Source: Prostheceraeus crozeri (taxonomy: Eukaryota > Platyhelminthes > Polycladida > Euryleptidae). Taken from it: DNA of 64,000 bases. Below the pieces are notes generated by a model that was not told the origin of the DNA, did no database searches, and was given only the letters and a program-made list of their open reading frames with translations. The stretch lies in contig CAJQUW010001752.1 of NCBI GenBank assembly GCA_907163375.1, positions 62,001 to 126,000 of the forward strand, read 5' to 3'. A program made the translations under genes and the position numbers. This document shows positions 1 to 11,000 of this stretch, one piece after another (the stretch's first letter is position 1; each line of letters starts with the position of its first letter).

Positions 1-628
1 TGACATTGTTTGGTTGGACAACTCAATTAAAACTTTTACGGAGCAGCGTGACTTTTTTCTCTCTCTCGATCCTGTCTGTTACAGGACTATTGTATTCACA
101 ATGACATGCATTCTTTAAAACAATTGTTTGTCTTCAATGAGAATAATTCCCGTATGCTTTTAATAGAATGACCTTGAACGCTAATGGAAATTTACACCAA
201 AACCGTTCTGGGAGCCAGAAAAAGTGTCACAAAGTTTGTCGACATACCTGTTGTTAAAAGTGCCTACATGGTTGTTCATAAAAGCGCCGACATAGTTGTC
301 GATATAAGTGCCGACATGGTTCGACAGTCGGTGTATTTTTCCATTTAAAATAATGTCGCATGAATGATTGTTATGGAAACCAAAATGAATAGAAATGCTC
401 ATTCATTCATTCATTCATTCATTTATCCTCTCTCTCTCTCTCACACATGTCTATTGTGTTTAGATTGCATTTGTTCTTTTGTTCTTATAGTGTAAATGAG
501 ATTTCACAACCCGCATTATGCGCTTTTGTCTGTGATTTGCCTCACTCCTATCAGCTGTCACAATTTTAGCAGCTGCTACACGCCAATTCTTTTGAGAAAT
601 TTCTGAAATAGATTTTATTCCATTTAAA
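1..628. other. Left flank without a recognised gene; simple repeats
   Basis: No coding signal I trust. About 236-327 holds a degenerate minisatellite of roughly 30-bp units built on AAGTGCCGACATGGTTGT. At 399-445 an ATTC tetranucleotide run is followed by a CT run. The left end of the Polinton should lie somewhere here, just upstream of its protease gene, but I could not find a terminal inverted repeat matching the right side. Confidence 0.5.
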
Positions 629-1087
629 ATGATTAACATGACCGAGTTCTTTAAATTATGCGGCAAACAAACCACGTCAAATTTCGATTTAAATAAGATC
701 GTAAATCAATTGGGAATAAAGAATTTTCACGTATTGATGAGAAATGAATTACTATTGATAAAAGATGTACCTGAAGTGAATTTTGTAACAAATCTCCACA
801 CGTCAGATCAAAAAGGAGTACATTGGTCACCAGGACAAACAAATAAAAACGGTTCTAATTATTATTTTCATCGCCCTGAGGCTGAGAACTATTGGTTCGA
901 TTCATACGGACTTCTCCGTACAAATGAAGTAGCAGAAATACTGGAAAATAGAATTTATAATACATTTCAAATTCAAAAACCAGGAACTACTTATTGTGGG
1001 CAATTATGTCTGTATGTTTTATTCAAATTACAGGAAGGAGTACCATTCCTAGATATTATGTTAGAATTGAATAAGGGAATTGAATAA
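629..1087 (+). CDS. PRO: Polinton maturation cysteine protease (adenain-like)
   Basis: Fossil part. The 152-residue product matches the adenovirus/Polinton cysteine protease pattern: a His-Trp dyad (GVHWSP, about residue 68), a YWFDSYG segment (about residue 90) and a C-terminal Cys block (YCGQLCLYVL, about residue 128) in the order His, Asp, Cys expected of this Ulp1-like fold. In the family the enzyme trims capsid and core proteins during virion maturation. It sits at the element's outer edge, convergent with the integrase gene, a usual Polinton arrangement. Confidence 0.8.
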   Translation: MINMTEFFKLCGKQTTSNFDLNKIVNQLGIKNFHVLMRNELLLIKDVPEVNFVTNLHTSDQKGVHWSPGQTNKNGSNYYFHRPEAENYWFDSYGLLRTNEVAEILENRIYNTFQIQKPGTTYCGQLCLYVLFKLQEGVPFLDIMLELNKGIE

Positions 1088-1143
1088 GGGAATTTAATTC
1101 CCGAAAAACGTTAGTTCCAATGATAATTAAAGCTCAAGCGAAG

Positions 1144-1884
1144 CTAAAGCTCAGTTATTTGTAATTCATTTTCATAAAATCTGCCTCTGATTTCCTCATT
1201 ATCTAAATCTTTAATTTCATAAGTAATCGGAGAAGTTTGATTTATTTTACAAACTTCAAATATCTCTTTAGTCCAATAACCAACAAAACCTTTTTCAAAT
1301 TTATTCTTATACTTGAATATTCGTACCCTGTCTCCAATCTTAAATTTCGGCTTACGTTTCTGTAAATTCGGATTACTCTCATTCGAATAATTATTTTCGA
1401 ATATTTTCTTTCGTATTAAATCAGGATCGTCAGAAGCATTCTTTGGAGTTTTTTCAATACTTGAATGAATCTTATTGTTATAATCCTCAACAATTCCTGG
1501 TAATATTTTTAACCATTTCTGATTTCCTTGTTCTGTAAATTTCTTGAATATTTTTTTTAACGTTCTATTAAATCTTTCTATTGCTGCGGCTTTTCCAGCA
1601 TATTCAGTGGAATAAACTAAATCAAATAGTGGCCTAACATTTCTGTTATAAATCTCAGATCCTTTATCAACGAATAGCTTCTTTGGCTTTCTATTATTTT
1701 CCTTGAATTTTCCTTCAAACGCATATTTAACTGATAAACCAGTTTTATTCTTTAATGGCTTCACCCAAGCGTTTCTAGTATACAAATCTATAGCGGTTAA
1801 TGCGTATTTGTAGTCTCTTTCATTCGGCATATGAATAAGATCAGCACTCCAAATATCATCTTTATTAAATACTTTTACCTTCAA
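1144..1884 (-). CDS. INT: Polinton retroviral-type integrase
   Basis: Fossil part. The 246 residues contain an rve-type DDE core: Asp in WSADLIHM near residue 15, Asp in LFVDKGSE near residue 72, and Glu in AAAIERFNRT near residue 102, followed by a C-terminal SH3/chromo-like region (PKFKIGDRVRIFKYKNKFEKG, read as two short motifs). Polinton integrases insert the element and make 6-bp target duplications. Sequence upstream to about 2,110 probably holds the N-terminal zinc-binding part. The 3' end converges with the protease gene, leaving about 55 bp between them. Confidence 0.85.
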   Translation of the reverse strand: MKVKVFNKDDIWSADLIHMPNERDYKYALTAIDLYTRNAWVKPLKNKTGLSVKYAFEGKFKENNRKPKKLFVDKGSEIYNRNVRPLFDLVYSTEYAGKAAAIERFNRTLKKIFKKFTEQGNQKWLKILPGIVEDYNNKIHSSIEKTPKNASDDPDLIRKKIFENNYSNESNPNLQKRKPKFKIGDRVRIFKYKNKFEKGFVGYWTKEIFEVCKINQTSPITYEIKDLDNEEIRGRFYENELQITEL

Positions 1885-2178
1885 TAGATATTTCGGCTTT
1901 CTATATTCCTTGTGAATTTCGGACGCGTAGGTTTCAGTGTTATGAGTTTGTCTAAACCCTGACCGAACAATATTTTAGCTTGTAAAGCTTTCTTAACAAA
2001 CATTCTTTCAATTTATTCTCTAAAGGAAGGATTTTGAACATTATCTAATTCTTCTATCATTTTCCTATCAGCTTCATGACGAGATTTTAGGTCATAATTT
2101 CGATAAGCTAAATCGCGTCTATAAGCTGCTGCATCAACTCTGTTTATTGGTTCTTCACCTGGTTTTGGATTATTATTC

Positions 2179-2424
2179 TCATCTAGTCTTACATCTAATC
2201 GAGTTCCTGGACCGGTATGAATGACCAGGAAGATGTTTTTCTTTTGAATAATTACTCCAAATAAATCTAGGAAAATTTTCTAATGTTTTTTGTATGTCAC
2301 CTCCGGTGTGCAGCCGATGGCCAGAATGTACTTTTAAGAGATAATTCAATAAATCTAAATTAGAAATCTTTAATTTAATTAAGTTTTCGGAATTTGTAGA
2401 ATCTGTAGAATTTGTGGAATTCAT
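2179..2424 (-). CDS. Small unrecognised Polinton frame
   Basis: Fossil part, 81 residues. The N-terminus is a short Asn-Ser-Thr repeat (MNSTNSTDSTNS) followed by a Lys/Leu-rich stretch. I recognise no family. It shares strand with the integrase and capsid cluster and could be a minor structural gene or the remains of a longer one. Confidence 0.35.
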   Translation of the reverse strand: MNSTNSTDSTNSENLIKLKISNLDLLNYLLKVHSGHRLHTGGDIQKTLENFPRFIWSNYSKEKHLPGHSYRSRNSIRCKTR

Positions 2425-2597
2425 TTTTAAAGATAAAATAAAATAAATGTTTTACCTAATCATACTAGGACTTAGATATATTCCAGAACCATCTTTAGTT
2501 TCTTTTATTTCTATTAAATCATCAACATTATGTAGAATGTTTTTGAGAACTCTTTTTCATTCATCAACTAAATTTAATTTACTAATAAAATTATCTA

Positions 2598-2930
2598 CTA
2601 TTCCTTCACCCCTAGCAACTTTATCCAACTCTCTATTATGACGTTTTGTTCTTCTAATGCTGCCTTCTCTGATTTATTTTTATTTACTGCTTGGACAATA
2701 CCAGCTGTCCCACCTGCAACACTTCCTGCTGCTGCTATACCTCCTATTATTAGAGGAATTAATGGGAGAATTCTACTATTATTTTCTTCTTGTAATTTAA
2801 TATTCTCTATCATTGGTTTACTTATATAGTATTTCTTTTTATCAATAGTAATAGTTTTAGGTGTATTTTTGTCAACAATGCTACGTAGTTTTAATTCAAC
2901 AGTTTTATTATTACTTTTCGCTTGCGACAT
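2598..2930 (-). CDS. Small virion protein with Gly/Ala membrane-active segment (pX-like)
   Basis: Fossil part, 110 residues. A hydrophilic, Lys-rich N-terminus precedes a Pro-flanked Gly/Ala/Ile segment (LPLIPLIIGGIAAAGS, about residue 55) and a charged tail. Polintons and adintoviruses usually carry a small protein of this build next to the major capsid gene, compared with adenovirus core protein X or pVI. It lies directly downstream of the capsid region on the same strand. The assignment rests on composition and position only. Confidence 0.5.
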   Translation of the reverse strand: MSQAKSNNKTVELKLRSIVDKNTPKTITIDKKKYYISKPMIENIKLQEENNSRILPLIPLIIGGIAAAGSVAGGTAGIVQAVNKNKSEKAALEEQNVIIESWIKLLGVKE

Positions 2931-3013
2931 TTCTAATAAAAAATTTTAAGTTAGGAACAAATTTTAAGTTACCAAAAAAATTTAATTAACCTATAGAACT
3001 TTATTCAGAGGCT

Positions 3014-4355
3014 TTAGCCGATTCTAGCCATCTTTCCATTAAGAATTTCAATAGAATATTTTACATCTTCTAGCAGTAGACAATAAGCTATTAATGAAGT
3101 TGTGGAATCTTTCTTTTCAATATTAATTGTTACATCACAACCATTTTTAATAATATCTTCTGATTGTGCACTTAAATCGAAACAAAAAACAGGATATAAA
3201 TGTCTCCAATCTCCAGGAGTTAATTGTGGTTCAACTCCAAATTCTATACAGAGATTTCTATAAGCATCATATCCTTCCATAAATTGATTATTGGTATCAT
3301 CGAATCTTAATGGATCAATAGGATAACGGGTTTGATTTAAAGCAACTTGTAAACTTCGAATTGTATTAATATGAAAAAGATTGTTGTTCTTATCAAAACT
3401 TGGAGAATTATTTCTTTGAAAAGTTAGTAATAAATATCTTGGAGTATTCGAAGTTCTAGTAAAATGCCATTTAAATCTTTGTTCAGAAAAAGTTACAGAA
3501 CTTGCAGTACGCTTTAGAAAATTACTGGAATTGGTTTGTTAGTGTTTAATCTTTTTGCAATAGTTGATTCAACCTCTAAACTAGGAGTAATATGTTTTAT
3601 CCACCATTCAAGTCTATCAATTTTTAGATATGCTTTTTTTCCAGTCTTGCCATAAAAGATTAATTCATTATTTGCTGTGCGATGAATGATTAATTTAAAT
3701 TTTAATTGACATGATATTTTGTCATAATCTAAATATCCGAATAATGGAGACAATGACCAATTTACTGTCTGTTTACTTTTCTTGTTAAAAACACGTCTTT
3801 CTTTATATGCAGTATTATTTGTTTTATTCAAATGATTTGCAATATTTTCTACATCTTTCGCAATTCCTGCTTCATCTTTTCATCTTTTCCAGCGTGAGTC
3901 AAATCATCAACAATTATACCATCATTATTATCTGGAAACCAACCTTCGATTTCATGTTTTTTATTATTTTCACCAATTGTTACAAATCTAAGCATTGTAT
4001 CAATTACACCTGGAGAATCACTTATTGTTTCTATATTTTGAGTCGCAACATCTAAACGCATTTGTGTAAATAATCTTGGAAAGAAATTATTCTCTAATGC
4101 AATATTATCGGTAGCAGGTAATGGTGTTGTAAAATCAGCATCGCTATATAAAGAATAGTCACAGTGTAAAATGGAATCAGGTAAATATATTCAACTTTGT
4201 TGATTAACAACTTCAAAGATTAAATCTCCTCCAGTATATACTCTACTGGAAGATCCGGGATTCATAGCAATTCTTATATAGTCATTCTTTTTTTGATTGT
4301 AACTGACGAACGGAGGATCGTCTAATCTAAATTTATTTTCAATCAGGGAACACAT
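3014..4355 (-). pseudogene. MCP: Polinton major capsid protein region (double jelly-roll), broken
   Basis: Fossil part, about 1.3 kb, broken in several places. The start region reads MCSLIENKFRLDDPPF, and later segments such as WFPDNNDGIIVDD and NGCDVTINIEKKDSTTS have the beta-rich look of the Polinton/adintovirus hexon-like capsid. Its size and its position between two small virion-type genes on the capsid strand fit the major capsid protein that builds the trimeric hexon-like unit. I infer the fold; no structural comparison was possible. Confidence 0.65.
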
Positions 4356-4422
4356 TTTTATAAAAAATAATTGGACTTTTTTTAAAAAGTAATTTTCTTA
4401 GGATTCCTTTTTAGAATATATT

Positions 4423-4872
4423 TTAGAATTTTGCTAAACCGTTACCTCTTATTTCTTCAATTGATTTCTTCTCATGTTTACTATCTGACCCTGCTGCTAT
4501 ATTAGCAATTTTGTTTTTTGTTCCCTCTGAGAGTTTTTTAAATTTTTTTAGTTCTTCAGAATCATTCTTAAGTTTACGAATAGTTTCTAGTTGTTTTAAT
4601 TCGTTTTGAGACTTAACAGCATTTGATGTTGCACTAGCTGTAGTACCTATAGCAGCTGCTCCTTTTGGGGCAGATGTAATTAAATCTTTATTATTTTTAA
4701 TAACACTAACGATACTTCCTATATTATCACTGATACCAGAAAATATACCATCTCCTTCTTTTTGAATAGTTTCTACATTGTTATAATGGTAAACAGATTT
4801 CATAGATGGTTCATGGGCAATTTTTTTATTTGAAGCAAAATTTTTAAGATTGTGTTTATAAATTATAGGCAT
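4423..4872 (-). CDS. Probable minor virion protein (Gly/Ala amphipathic)
   Basis: Fossil part, 149 residues. The centre holds a Gly/Ala/Ser-rich amphipathic stretch (GDGIFSGISDNIGSIVSVI, then TSAPKGAAAIGTTASATSN), followed by a Lys/Glu-rich probable coiled coil and a C-terminal GNGLAKF. It lies immediately upstream of the major capsid gene on the same strand, the usual place for membrane-lytic or cement proteins in Polintons. No family is firmly recognised. Confidence 0.45.
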   Translation of the reverse strand: MPIIYKHNLKNFASNKKIAHEPSMKSVYHYNNVETIQKEGDGIFSGISDNIGSIVSVIKNNKDLITSAPKGAAAIGTTASATSNAVKSQNELKQLETIRKLKNDSEELKKFKKLSEGTKNKIANIAAGSDSKHEKKSIEEIRGNGLAKF

Positions 4873-4919
4873 TTTTAGGATTAAATTTGACTTTTGGGGG
4901 AAATTATTTACGTTTATGA

Positions 4920-5390
4920 TTAAGATTTACGTGTGTGAATTGACAACAACCGCGTGATAACTTCATTAATTTTCTGTTGCACTTTATCTATTGCGTCAAG
5001 CAACGTGTGATGTATTTTAATTTCTTTTCTAATAACTTGCATTTTCTCCTGATTCATCTTCAACGCAGTTTTAAGTGCATTCAATTGAACTTCAAGAACA
5101 TCTAGCTGATTTTTAACAGCATCTAACTGTTCTTTATTTCCTTTATAATTTCTCTTTAATTCCTTTTCTAAATTGATTTTGAGAGTTTTCATTTTATCAA
5201 CTTTTTGATTTAGTGAGTTTACTTCATTTATTACTCTATTCATCTTTTTCATTTGTTGAGTAATTTTAGAACTTAATTCATGAACACTTTTTTGGAATGT
5301 AGCTTGTAACTTATTTAAATTTTTGAAAATTTTTTTAGGAAGTTTATCTAATTCATTTTCTAATTGTTCTTCAATAGTTTTATCTGATGT
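4920..5390 (-). CDS. Coiled-coil Polinton protein
   Basis: Fossil part. From its first Met (5,252) it reads 110 residues of nearly continuous heptad-like Leu/Lys/Glu/Gln sequence (VNSLNQKVDKMKTLKINL), with more coiled-coil coding potential up to about 5,390. It lies between the amphipathic protein and the fibre-like protein on the capsid strand. A trimeric stalk or scaffold role is possible but is inferred from composition and position only. Confidence 0.4.
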   Translation of the reverse strand, partial: TSDKTIEEQLENELDKLPKKIFKNLNKLQATFQKSVHELSSKITQQMKKMNRVINEVNSLNQKVDKMKTLKINLEKELKRNYKGNKEQLDAVKNQLDVLEVQLNALKTALKMNQEKMQVIRKEIKIHHTLLDAIDKVQQKINEVITRLLSIHTRKS

Positions 5391-5433
5391 TTATTTTTAA
5401 TGACTGCAGATTTTAACTTAATAGAAAGTAATA

Positions 5434-5715
5434 TTAAAATTTTTGATTGTTCTGAATTTTTTTAAAAAGTTTTGCTATATTTACTTCTAGCTCTTTATCC
5501 TTTTTATCAAGTTTTAATAATTTTTCGTTTAATGATTTGTCATTAAGTTTGAGCGACTTTAATTCATTCATCAGTGGAACCAAAACATCGTTTATATATT
5601 TTTCTTTTAAGTCATTGATTTGTGTATCAACATATTGTTTATTCGTTAACTCTGTATTTTGTTGTAGAAGAATAGAAAGATGTAATGGACCAGATAAAAT
5701 GTCTCCAGTTTTCAT
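5434..5715 (-). CDS. Fibre-like coiled-coil protein
   Basis: Fossil part, 93 residues. The N-terminus reads MKTGDILSGPLHLS followed by TELTNKQYVDTQI, which closely resembles the G-x-L ... NKQYVD segment used in phage and large-DNA-virus tail fibres, where a short beta repeat leads into a trimeric coiled coil. The rest is Lys/Leu/Asn-rich coiled coil. It is the outermost gene of the capsid-strand cluster and is divergent from the plus-strand genes that follow. A spike or fibre role is an inference from this motif. Confidence 0.45.
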   Translation of the reverse strand: MKTGDILSGPLHLSILLQQNTELTNKQYVDTQINDLKEKYINDVLVPLMNELKSLKLNDKSLNEKLLKLDKKDKELEVNIAKLFKKIQNNQKF

Positions 5716-5836
5716 GATATAATTTTCTATTTCTATTCTGATTCACGATTATTCGGGATATATGCACCTCCACCAACATTCGGTAACATCATTTTTTAAC
5801 AATAAAAAAATAATTTTTTTCTAATAAAAATAAAAA

Positions 5837-5977
5837 ATGGAAATGAGTCAAATGTGCCAAATCATGAATCCTAAGTCAGAGTTCTATGATAGTAAATATC
5901 AGTGTACGGATTGTTTAAAAGCAAAAGTAATGTGTTTAGGTTGTCAAAAAATTATATTGAAGAAGAAAATGGAATAG
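5837..5977 (+). CDS. Short Cys-rich frame (two CxxC pairs)
   Basis: Fossil part, 46 residues. It contains CTDCLKAKVMCLGCQK, two CxxC pairs nine residues apart, a possible zinc knuckle, preceded by MNPKSEFYDSKYQ. An 88-bp stretch including this motif (5,866-5,953) recurs at 7,778-7,865. Further plus-strand coding potential to about 6,228 is Ser/Asn-rich and unrecognised. Confidence 0.4.
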   Translation: MEMSQMCQIMNPKSEFYDSKYQCTDCLKAKVMCLGCQKIILKKKME

Positions 5978-6365
5978 CAAATTTAGAAAAATTATATTCG
6001 CCCGTATCATCCTGTTCTTCTTATTCGATGAGATCATCGGGATTTGAAAATAATAATAATAATCCATGTATAGATGTTAATCTTTTGTTTGAATTACAAG
6101 CTGAAATATTTAAAGAACAGACTAAAGGTCTACCTTCTATTGAAACAAATTATTGTATATTTCCAGGTGATCCATTTATAAAATTTATGGATATTGTAAG
6201 TAAATATAATGATGTTGCATATGTATAACTGAATAAAGAAAATATGGTTATCATATGGTATAATAGTGTATATGGGTTTATTGGAGCGGTTTTACCAATT
6301 AGTAATACTGATTGGATTGAAATTAAAATTATCAATTATATCAACATTAGAGAATTAGTAAAAAA

Positions 6366-7478
6366 TTGAAATCTTTCTCAAAATCTAAAATTAGATCATT
6401 TGTAGACGAATTAAATCAATATAATATTCATATTGAAAGTAAAAAACATAATGATGAATTATTATGTCAAGTATATTATAGAGATACTGTTTATAAAAGA
6501 GAAATGGTAGAAATGCCTCAAAGATATGATAATGACACATATGTGGGATTCTATTCTAATTTAAACATTAATTTATTGAAATCATATATAAATGGCTTAG
6601 TACAACAAGAAAAAAATGGTATGTGGACAACAACTTATACTATTAACAATGACCATAATCATAATCATAATAATCCTGTGAATCATACTGAAGAATCTGA
6701 TAATAATGATGATAATAATGATAATAATGATTCTAATACACTAAAACAAATAAATAATAAAAATACTAGTAATTATAAAAATTTAAGTGAAAAAAAATTT
6801 ATATCTCAGCATGATATTAATACTACATATAATCAAAATTTATCTAAATTTCATTTTTTAACAATTGAAAATAATAATAACGGAATAGTTGAAGATACTA
6901 TTAGACAACTATGTGTTGGGTCTACAAAATTTAAATTAGGATTTACATCCAATCAATTTAAAATTATATCATCTTTAATTAAAACTAAAAATGATTCAGA
7001 TTATGGTGGTGTTATTAAATTTTCCAAAGGAAATCAATTTTTCTCTATTATATTATTATCAGATAATAAATATAATTTGGAATTAGATATTCCTATCAGG
7101 GAATGGCATCCTATACCAAAAAGCGTAATTTATGATGTTGATGAAGAATCAATAGTTAGTGAAAACAAATTTAAATTATCTTTTAATAAGACTTTATATG
7201 ATAAAGTAAATAAAATAACTAAAGAACGTGATATTATACGTGAAATATTTCATTATCTTCCCAATTATTATTCTAGTCATGAAAATAATGTAGCTAAAGA
7301 AATTTATGCTGACCGTGATAAAGAAGTCTATTATTGCATTTCACATCATGATAGAACGGTAATTTATTTCTTATATTTAAATTTCGGGGAATATAGAGAT
7401 GCTATCCCTTATTTTAAAGAAATTAATAATATTAAAAAATTTGATGTTGAACTTTTAGAAACTGTAAAAAACGACTAG
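6366..7478 (+). CDS. Unrecognised 370-residue Polinton protein with Asn/Asp-rich linker
   Basis: Fossil part and one of the longest open frames in the element. Residues 1-85 form a compact charged domain (MKSFSKSKIRSFVDELNQYN at the start). Residues about 95-130 are a low-complexity Asn/Asp/His linker. Residues about 160-370 form a second domain rich in aromatic and charged residues, containing REWHPIPKSVIYDVDEES and CISHHDRTVIYFLYLNFG. I recognise neither domain. It lies on the plus strand between the capsid cluster and the polymerase, where Polintons tend to keep lineage-specific cargo. The intact frame in an otherwise decayed element is notable. Confidence 0.5.
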   Translation: MKSFSKSKIRSFVDELNQYNIHIESKKHNDELLCQVYYRDTVYKREMVEMPQRYDNDTYVGFYSNLNINLLKSYINGLVQQEKNGMWTTTYTINNDHNHNHNNPVNHTEESDNNDDNNDNNDSNTLKQINNKNTSNYKNLSEKKFISQHDINTTYNQNLSKFHFLTIENNNNGIVEDTIRQLCVGSTKFKLGFTSNQFKIISSLIKTKNDSDYGGVIKFSKGNQFFSIILLSDNKYNLELDIPIREWHPIPKSVIYDVDEESIVSENKFKLSFNKTLYDKVNKITKERDIIREIFHYLPNYYSSHENNVAKEIYADRDKEVYYCISHHDRTVIYFLYLNFGEYRDAIPYFKEINNIKKFDVELLETVKND

Positions 7479-8035
7479 AGACAGAATATTCTATAAATAA
7501 ATTTTTAGATGTAATAAAATTTTAGATGTAATAAAATTTTCATATGTAATGAAATTTTTAGATGTAATAAGTTTTTAGATGTAATAAAAAATTATTATTA
7601 CCACGTGTAAATTAACCACACTTAAATTACTCTCACTGACGATTGTTTCAAATCTTTCGCCTTGTATATTTTCTCCGTCGTAAGGTAACATAGTACCATA
7701 CTCATCAGGTGCTTGACGTTTAAGAATTTTTATTTGACCAGAAAATCTTTTTTCTTCAGTATTATTATTTTTATCAGGAATCCTAAGACAGAGTTTTATG
7801 ATAGTAAATATCAGTGTGAGGATTGTTTAAAAGAGAAAGTAAAGTGTAGAGGTTGTCAAAAAATTTCCGCGACATGTAACACTTTGTCCTAATCTATAAT
7901 TGAGTAAATGCAAGTATATGATAAAGATTCGAATATATTAATAAATACTGAAGTATATAATAACTCTCAAGACTTTGATATTAGAATGTCTATATCTAAA
8001 ATTAAAACACAAATGTTTTCTTTAAAAAACAAATA
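7479..8035. repeat. Intergenic Polinton stretch with minisatellite and duplicated Cys-motif segment
   Basis: At 7,500-7,592 a short tandem array of about 17-20 bp units based on TTTTAGATGTAATAAAA is visible. At 7,778-7,865 an 88-bp segment duplicates 5,866-5,953, including the paired CxxC coding motif. The remainder shows no gene I can support. Confidence 0.6.
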
Positions 8036-11000
8036 ATGGAAAATACCAAGTTTTATTGTGTCTTATCTAAAAGACAGTTACAAACAAAAAGAAGTTATCA
8101 ATCTCATTTAAAAAGTAAAATGCATTTACAAAATGTAGATCGATCTGATGAAGGAAATATGTTAAAATTAAATAATTACAAAGACTATCTAGAAACATTA
8201 CCTACTGATATAAAAGTTAAAAAAATATTTGATGGTCATTCACATTCGGAATATAAAAAAGTTTTTAATAGTGAAGATTTTTTCGGGAAATCGAAGGTTC
8301 TAGTACTTTGCCCGAAGGTTCTTGTACTTCGCCCGAAGGTTCTAGTACTTCGCCCGAAGGTTCTAGTTCTAGTACTTCGCCCGAAACAGATAAAAGATAT
8401 TTATTCAATGAAACTGACAAAACCGACGAAGCTGTAACAGAAATAAAATATTTATTTTATGAGTCTGTTGAACATAATGAAACCGATGAAACTTTTTATG
8501 ATGTATTAACAAACTTCTATAATATACTTAAGAAATCCTTCAAATGTTATATGAATGTAGAAGTACTTTATACAAAAACTGGATCCGATGGAATGACTGA
8601 AGTAAATGATATACAACCCATATTTGAAACAATGATAAATAAATTAAAAGATGCTATAACTGAAGCTCAGTTGCGTGAATCTGGTTGGAGATTTATTGCA
8701 ATACTATCTAAGAAAATAGTAATTGACAAATATAAAAATAATACTAGTAGTAGTTACATACCCCTTCCTTTCAGTACTCCACAAATAGTCAACATACAGA
8801 ATGAAGATAATTATTGTTTTCTGTGGAGTGTTATAGCACATTTACATCCTGCAAAATGTCACAAAGAAAGGCTAAGTCATTATAATAAAGAAGAATATAT
8901 AAATGAACTTGATCTCTCTGATGACTTAGATGAAGGTCCGTATAATTATAATAAATTAATGAAGTTTCATAAAAAGAACAATAATTTAATAGAAGTAAAT
9001 GTTTTTGAATTAAATGTGAAGTATGTTTCTATTGGTGATGTTACTCCCTTATATCCCGGAGATATTGAAGTTAATGACATTGTTTATAACAACTTAAAAG
9101 AACTTTATTTGAATAACAAGAATTTATGCCAAACAGAAATAGTATACAATGAAAGAGGAAATTACATGCATCATAATATTATTTAAAGAAAATGTAATAT
9201 GTACTGAAAAATATGAAATTATAAAAACATTATCACCAATAATGATTAATCATAATAATTATAAAGGATGTGGATTTCCCTATGAGTACGAAACCGAGCG
9301 TTCGTCTCTATTGTCAGAATATATACATAAGTTAGAGATGTTACCGCAACTATATAAAAAACAATATCAACAAGAATATCAACAAGAGTTACAAATGTTA
9401 CATAATCAATATCAACAAGAATATCAACAAGAAGAAACTATATTATTTCACAAATATATTGAAAAAGAATTGAATCTTGAAGATAAAGAATATTTAAAAT
9501 TATCATACATAGTCTACCAACAATGTAATTCTCAATTTAATGAACTAGAATGTCATCCAAAAAATCTACAACAATATAAAGAATATTGTAAACACAAAAG
9601 TCTAAAAGAATATCATATAGGTATAAATATGTTACGTAAGGAATATCATGAACAATATGAAGAACAATGTCGAAAACAATATGAAGAACAATTTCAAAAA
9701 AAATACCAAGAACAATATCAAGAAAAGTGAGAAATATTACAACAGGAATATCAACAAAAGTTGAAAATGTTAAAGCAGCAGTTAATGCAACCAGCACAAG
9801 CGAATATACTATATTATCAAGGTCATTACATATTGTGTAAAGATATTTCTATATTTACAAAAACTTCAGATAATGCTAATTTTCCCTGCCTCCAATGTAT
9901 GACGAGCTTTAGAACTAAAGAAGAAATGAATAGACATTTGGAGAATTGTCAACAAAATGAAGCGGTTAATAATACTTTTATTAAAGAAGATTATTTAGTA
10001 TATAATAAATGGTATTACAAAAATAAAGTACCCTTTATTATATATTGTGATTTTGAAGCATATAATGTTAACATGACACACAGTTCTGGTAAGCATTTGC
10101 TTGAACAAAACCCATTATGCTGGGGAATGTACATTCATTCAAATTATCCTGAATTATTTAAATCAGCATATTATCAATACTATGGTGAAGATAGTTCAGA
10201 AATGTTTACAAAGAAAATAGAAGAATTACAAAAATATTTTTCACAATTGCTTGAAACAAATAAACCAATGCTTCCATTAACGTATGACCAATTAGTACAA
10301 TTTGATAATGAAAAAATTGTTATTACTGTGGAAAAGAATTTACAACTTATAAAGTAAAAGATCATGATCATCTAAATGGATTATATAGAGGTGCAGCACA
10401 TAATTTTTGTAATCTTAATGCTAATAAATTTAAATATAACTTTGTACCTTTATATTTCTACAATGGTTCTAAATATGATTTCCATTTAATAATAAAAGAT
10501 CTAATAATAAAACAACTAAGAACAAACGTACTATGTAAAACAGAAAAAGAATATTTTTCAATGCAATTTGGTTGCATTAGAATATTAGATGCATTTAGAT
10601 TTTTTAATCCTTATTCATTAGGGTTGATGGGAAAAACTTTAAAACCTGAACAATGTAAAATATTAAATAAATATAATTTAAAACCTTTAAAAGGTATTTT
10701 TCCCTACGAATATTTAACTGGAGATATAAATAGAATAAATGAAATAATGCAAGAACATCAACTTTCTTCACGTGATAAATTTAAATCAACATTAAAACAA
10801 TCACAACTATCTGAAGAAGATTATGCAGAAGCTGAAAAGAATTGGAGAGAGTTAAATTGTAGAACAATGTATGATTATACAATGAAATATCTTCAGATAG
10901 ATGTGTTAATCCTTGCTGACCTTTTTTGAAAACTTTCGTGATATGTGTATAGAATATTATGGAATAGATCCATGTTACACATATAGTACACCAGGTTTAA

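Noticed and set aside
181-402. Minus-strand frame with NNHVGT-type repeats at the left edge
   Set aside because: The repeat is the translation of a degenerate 30-bp minisatellite; no other coding support.
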